Positions 15,234-17,675 of a DNA stretch of 17,675 bases are shown one piece after another. The notes below the pieces were generated by a model. It was not told the origin of the DNA. It saw only the letters and a program-made list of their open reading frames with translations, and searched no databases. Numbering within the stretch: position 1 is the first letter of the stretch; the number at the start of each line of letters is the position of its first letter. The translations under genes were made by a program, and so were the position numbers. Source of the stretch: DASSKW01 sp035690065 (lineage in GTDB: Bacteria; Pseudomonadota; Gammaproteobacteria; Natronospirales; REEB76); NCBI GenBank assembly GCA_035690065.1, contig DASSKW010000058.1, forward strand, positions 1-17,675, read 5' to 3'.

Positions 15234-17611
15234 TCGCGAGCTCCAAAGGCGTGATCAACGTGCGCCGCGAATTGTGGCGCATCCATATAGCCGACCACGC
15301 GCATGTCGCGGAGTTCCTGTCCATCGCGGCCGAAGAACATGATACTGGGTGGACCATAGATGCCGAAATGTTTCAGCAGGGCCTGATCGGCAGCATCGTC
15401 TGCAGTCACATCAGCCTGCAACAGTACGCTGCCGGCGAGTGCCGTTTGTACCGCCGGATCCATGAACGCGCTGTGCTCCATCTCTTTGCACGACACGCAC
15501 CAGTCGGCATAGAAATCCAGCATCGCGGGTTTGTGTGCGGCCGCGGCTGCACTCAACGCATGATCGAGATCGTCCACGCTCTTGATGCGCGTGAATTTCA
15601 GACCGCTTTGCGCGACGGGACTTGCGACGACACCGACACTGGTATTGGCAGACCGCGTGCTGAAGCGTTCCAGCGGACGCAGCGGATCGTCGCCGCCGGT
15701 CGCGGCACCGATCAGCAGGATGATGCCGTACAGCAACACCAATACGCCGAGACCTTTCCAGAGTTTGCGCCAGCCACTGCTGCCTGCTGCGACCGGATCG
15801 AGCGCGCTGAGATAGATACCGCACACGATCGCGAGTGCCGCCCACAGGAACAAGGTCACAGGACCCGGGATCACGCGCGACAGGAACCAGATCGCGACCG
15901 CCAGCATCATCACGCCGAACACGGCTTTCACCGCATCCATCCAATGCCCCGCTTTCGGTACCAGCTTGCCGGCTGAGGTGCCGATGATCAGCAGCGGTAT
16001 GCCCATGCCGAGTCCGAGCGCGAACAGCGCGAGTCCGCCGCGCACCGGTTCGCCGCTCTCGCCGATCACGATCAGCGCTGCGACCAAGGGTGCCGTGATA
16101 CACGGCCCGACGATCAGCGCCGAGAGCACGCCCATCACCGCGACCCCGGTAAAGGCGCCGCTGCGTGCGCGGTTACTGCGTTCGGCCAACCGCGACTGGA
16201 TCGCGCTCGGCATCTGCAATTCATAGAAACCGAACATCGACAGTGCCAGCAGCACGAAGATCAGCGCGAACAGCGACAGCACCCACGGATTCTGGAGCCA
16301 GAGCTGGATGTTGGAGCCCAGCAGTGCGACCAGCACGCCGGCCACGGTGTAGGTCAGCGCCATCGCCAGCACGTAGGTGAGTGAGAGCAGGAATGCGTGC
16401 AGGGTGGTGATCTTCTTGCCCTGCCCGACGATGATCCCGGAGATGATCGGGATCATCGGCAGCACGCACGGCGTGAAGGTCAGCAGCAGGCCGAGACCGA
16501 TGAAGGCCAGGAACACCCACGCCAGGTTGCCGGTGCGGATCAACGCCGCCAGCCTGTCCTGCTGTGAACCGTTGCTTGCCGCTTCCGGTGCAGGAGCTGC
16601 GATCGCCGTGGAGGTACTGCCCGGCGTCGCCATGTCGAGCAGTACGGTCTTGGTGATCGGCGGATAGCAGAGACCCTTGGTCGCGCAACCCTGATAACTC
16701 GCAGTCAGCGTGAAGCGGGTGGTGTCGCCGCTGCGTGTCACCGGGATCAGCGCATCCACGTCGTGCTTGTACACTTCGCTGGTGCCGAAATAGTTGTCGT
16801 TCTTGATCTCGCCCTGCGGGAATCCCGGCGCACCCAACTGGATATCGGGGTCGCTGCTCGCGAAATGGAATTTCTGCCGATACAGGTAATAACCATCGGC
16901 GATCTGCCAGCGCACTTCGATGGTGTTGGCATCTTTCGCATAGGCCGCAAAGTGGAACACCTGATCCGGCGGTGGAAAACTCGTGTCGGTACTGTTGCCG
17001 CCGCTCACCAGTGCGGCAAGATCAGGTGGGTGTACAGCACCGGTCGCTGCCGCCGTCTTGTCTGCTGCTGCCAGCAGCAGAGAAACATGCTGGTGCTGCG
17101 GCGGATAACAGAAGCCGATCTTCTCGTTGCAACCCTGATACACCGCTTCCAGGTCCAGCTTGCCAGCACCGGAATAGGGGATCTGCACGGTGACGCCGTG
17201 GTGATAGATCACCTCGTCACCGAAGAACTTGTCATGGACCTTCTCACCGACCGGGAACTGCGGCTTGCCGAGTGTGATCCCGGGCGTGTGACTGATGAAC
17301 TTGAAGCGTGCCTGATACAGGTAATAGTCCGGCAGGATGTCCCAATGCGCCGTGATCATCCCGTCCCCGGCGTGTGCCGCCAGCCGGAACACCTGATCCG
17401 GTGGCAGGGGTTGCTGGGCCGCTACCGGCGTCCTGCCTCCCGCGGCACTTGTACCTCCATGTACATCGTCCGCGTGAGCGAACAGCGGCATGAGTGCGAA
17501 CAGTATCAGTCCAGCCACTAATGCCAGAAAACCGAGGGATTTTGGCTTCTGACTAGGTGCGGGCGACCGAGCAACCGGAGTGTATGTGGGTGATACATGA
17601 GGGCTCGCCAT
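15230..17611 (-). CDS. dsbD: Thiol:disulfide interchange protein DsbD with two N-terminal sensor domains
   Basis: Moves electrons from cytoplasmic thioredoxin across the membrane to periplasmic thiol proteins. In order: signal/anchor (about 27-46), DsbD-alpha domain 1 (about 68-180, Cys161/Cys168 in YQGCNEKIGFCYPP), DsbD-alpha domain 2 (about 213-326, Cys309/Cys315 in YQGCATKGLCYPP), eight-helix beta domain (about 363-640, Cys382 in TFTPCVLPMIP and Cys504 in VGPCITAPL), and thioredoxin-like gamma domain (about 675-793, WCVSC, Cys705/Cys708). At 793 residues it is over 200 longer than E. coli DsbD (565), explained mainly by the second alpha domain. The ATG at 17611 is the first visible start, but the frame has no stop between it and the window edge, so a start further out is possible. 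Confidence 0.93.
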   Translation of the reverse strand: MASPHVSPTYTPVARSPAPSQKPKSLGFLALVAGLILFALMPLFAHADDVHGGTSAAGGRTPVAAQQPLPPDQVFRLAAHAGDGMITAHWDILPDYYLYQARFKFISHTPGITLGKPQFPVGEKVHDKFFGDEVIYHHGVTVQIPYSGAGKLDLEAVYQGCNEKIGFCYPPQHQHVSLLLAAADKTAAATGAVHPPDLAALVSGGNSTDTSFPPPDQVFHFAAYAKDANTIEVRWQIADGYYLYRQKFHFASSDPDIQLGAPGFPQGEIKNDNYFGTSEVYKHDVDALIPVTRSGDTTRFTLTASYQGCATKGLCYPPITKTVLLDMATPGSTSTAIAAPAPEAASNGSQQDRLAALIRTGNLAWVFLAFIGLGLLLTFTPCVLPMIPIISGIIVGQGKKITTLHAFLLSLTYVLAMALTYTVAGVLVALLGSNIQLWLQNPWVLSLFALIFVLLALSMFGFYELQMPSAIQSRLAERSNRARSGAFTGVAVMGVLSALIVGPCITAPLVAALIVIGESGEPVRGGLALFALGLGMGIPLLIIGTSAGKLVPKAGHWMDAVKAVFGVMMLAVAIWFLSRVIPGPVTLFLWAALAIVCGIYLSALDPVAAGSSGWRKLWKGLGVLVLLYGIILLIGAATGGDDPLRPLERFSTRSANTSVGVVASPVAQSGLKFTRIKSVDDLDHALSAAAAAHKPAMLDFYADWCVSCKEMEHSAFMDPAVQTALAGSVLLQADVTADDAADQALLKHFGIYGPPSIMFFGRDGQELRDMRVVGYMDAPQFAAHVDHAFGARE

Positions 17612-17621
17612 ATATGGCGAG
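17604..17621. promoter_or_regulatory. 18-bp perfect palindrome over the dsbD start codon
   Basis: CTCGCCATATATGGCGAG is a perfect 9+9 palindrome that includes the ATG (17611-17609). It could be an operator, a hairpin that hides the start, or chance. No Shine-Dalgarno sequence is visible upstream. In the remaining bases to the window edge, GCGAAGC occurs twice 13 bases apart (17654 and 17667). Confidence 0.35.
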
Positions 17622-17675
17622 CGGGCGAACAGGATGTTTGCCCTGGACCAAGAGCGAAGCAGGGATGCGAAGCGA

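Overview
The window reads as a chromosomal core segment of a GC-rich gammaproteobacterium outside the Enterobacterales. It joins two gene neighbourhoods typical of that class: rhlB <> trxA > rho, and a minus-strand block dsbD - tlpA-like - aroQ - accB - accC - prmA - zinc-ribbon/DUF3426 - dusB - fis - purH, followed by purD and a GNAT acetyltransferase. Fis, the RhlB-type helicase (rather than RhlE) and the prmA-dusB-fis order are the strongest lineage clues. No genus can be named from this sequence alone.

Layout: 1-282 holds a 122-bp tandem repeat that abuts the 3' end of rhlB (283-1560, minus). A divergent control region (1561-1825) separates rhlB from trxA (1826-2152) and rho (2306-3562), which read on the plus strand; the rho leader contains two stable hairpins. 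rho converges on a GNAT gene (3746-4162, minus) across a bidirectional terminator and a dispersed repeat. GNAT overlaps purD (4159-5448, minus) by ATGA. An S4-domain pseudouridine synthase (5597-6340, plus) is divergent from purD and converges on purH (6565-8121, minus) across a second, inverted copy of the same repeat. Upstream of purH come fis, dusB, a zinc-ribbon membrane protein, prmA, accC, accB, aroQ, a TlpA-like thioredoxin and dsbD, all on the minus strand. dsbD is open to the right edge of the window.

Functions: transcription termination and RNA turnover (rho, rhlB), redox (trxA, dsbD, tlpA-like), purine synthesis (purD, purH), the first step of fatty-acid synthesis (accBC), the shikimate pathway (aroQ), and translation or nucleoid functions (prmA, dusB, fis, pseudouridine synthase). 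The minus-strand genes are tightly packed: ATGA overlaps join dsbD/tlpA, dusB/fis and purD/GNAT, and prmA and the zinc-ribbon gene abut with no gap.

I see no new defence, mobile or biosynthetic gene system. The unusual content is mostly noncoding: four different repeat families in the intergenic gaps, including a 265-bp element with inverted ends built from 51-bp hairpin units between accC and prmA, a dRS3-like palindrome between fis and purH, and a repeat pair at two convergent gene junctions. On the protein side the oddities are a DsbD with two tandem N-terminal sensor domains that both keep their cysteine pair, and a 46-codon frame linking accB to accC.
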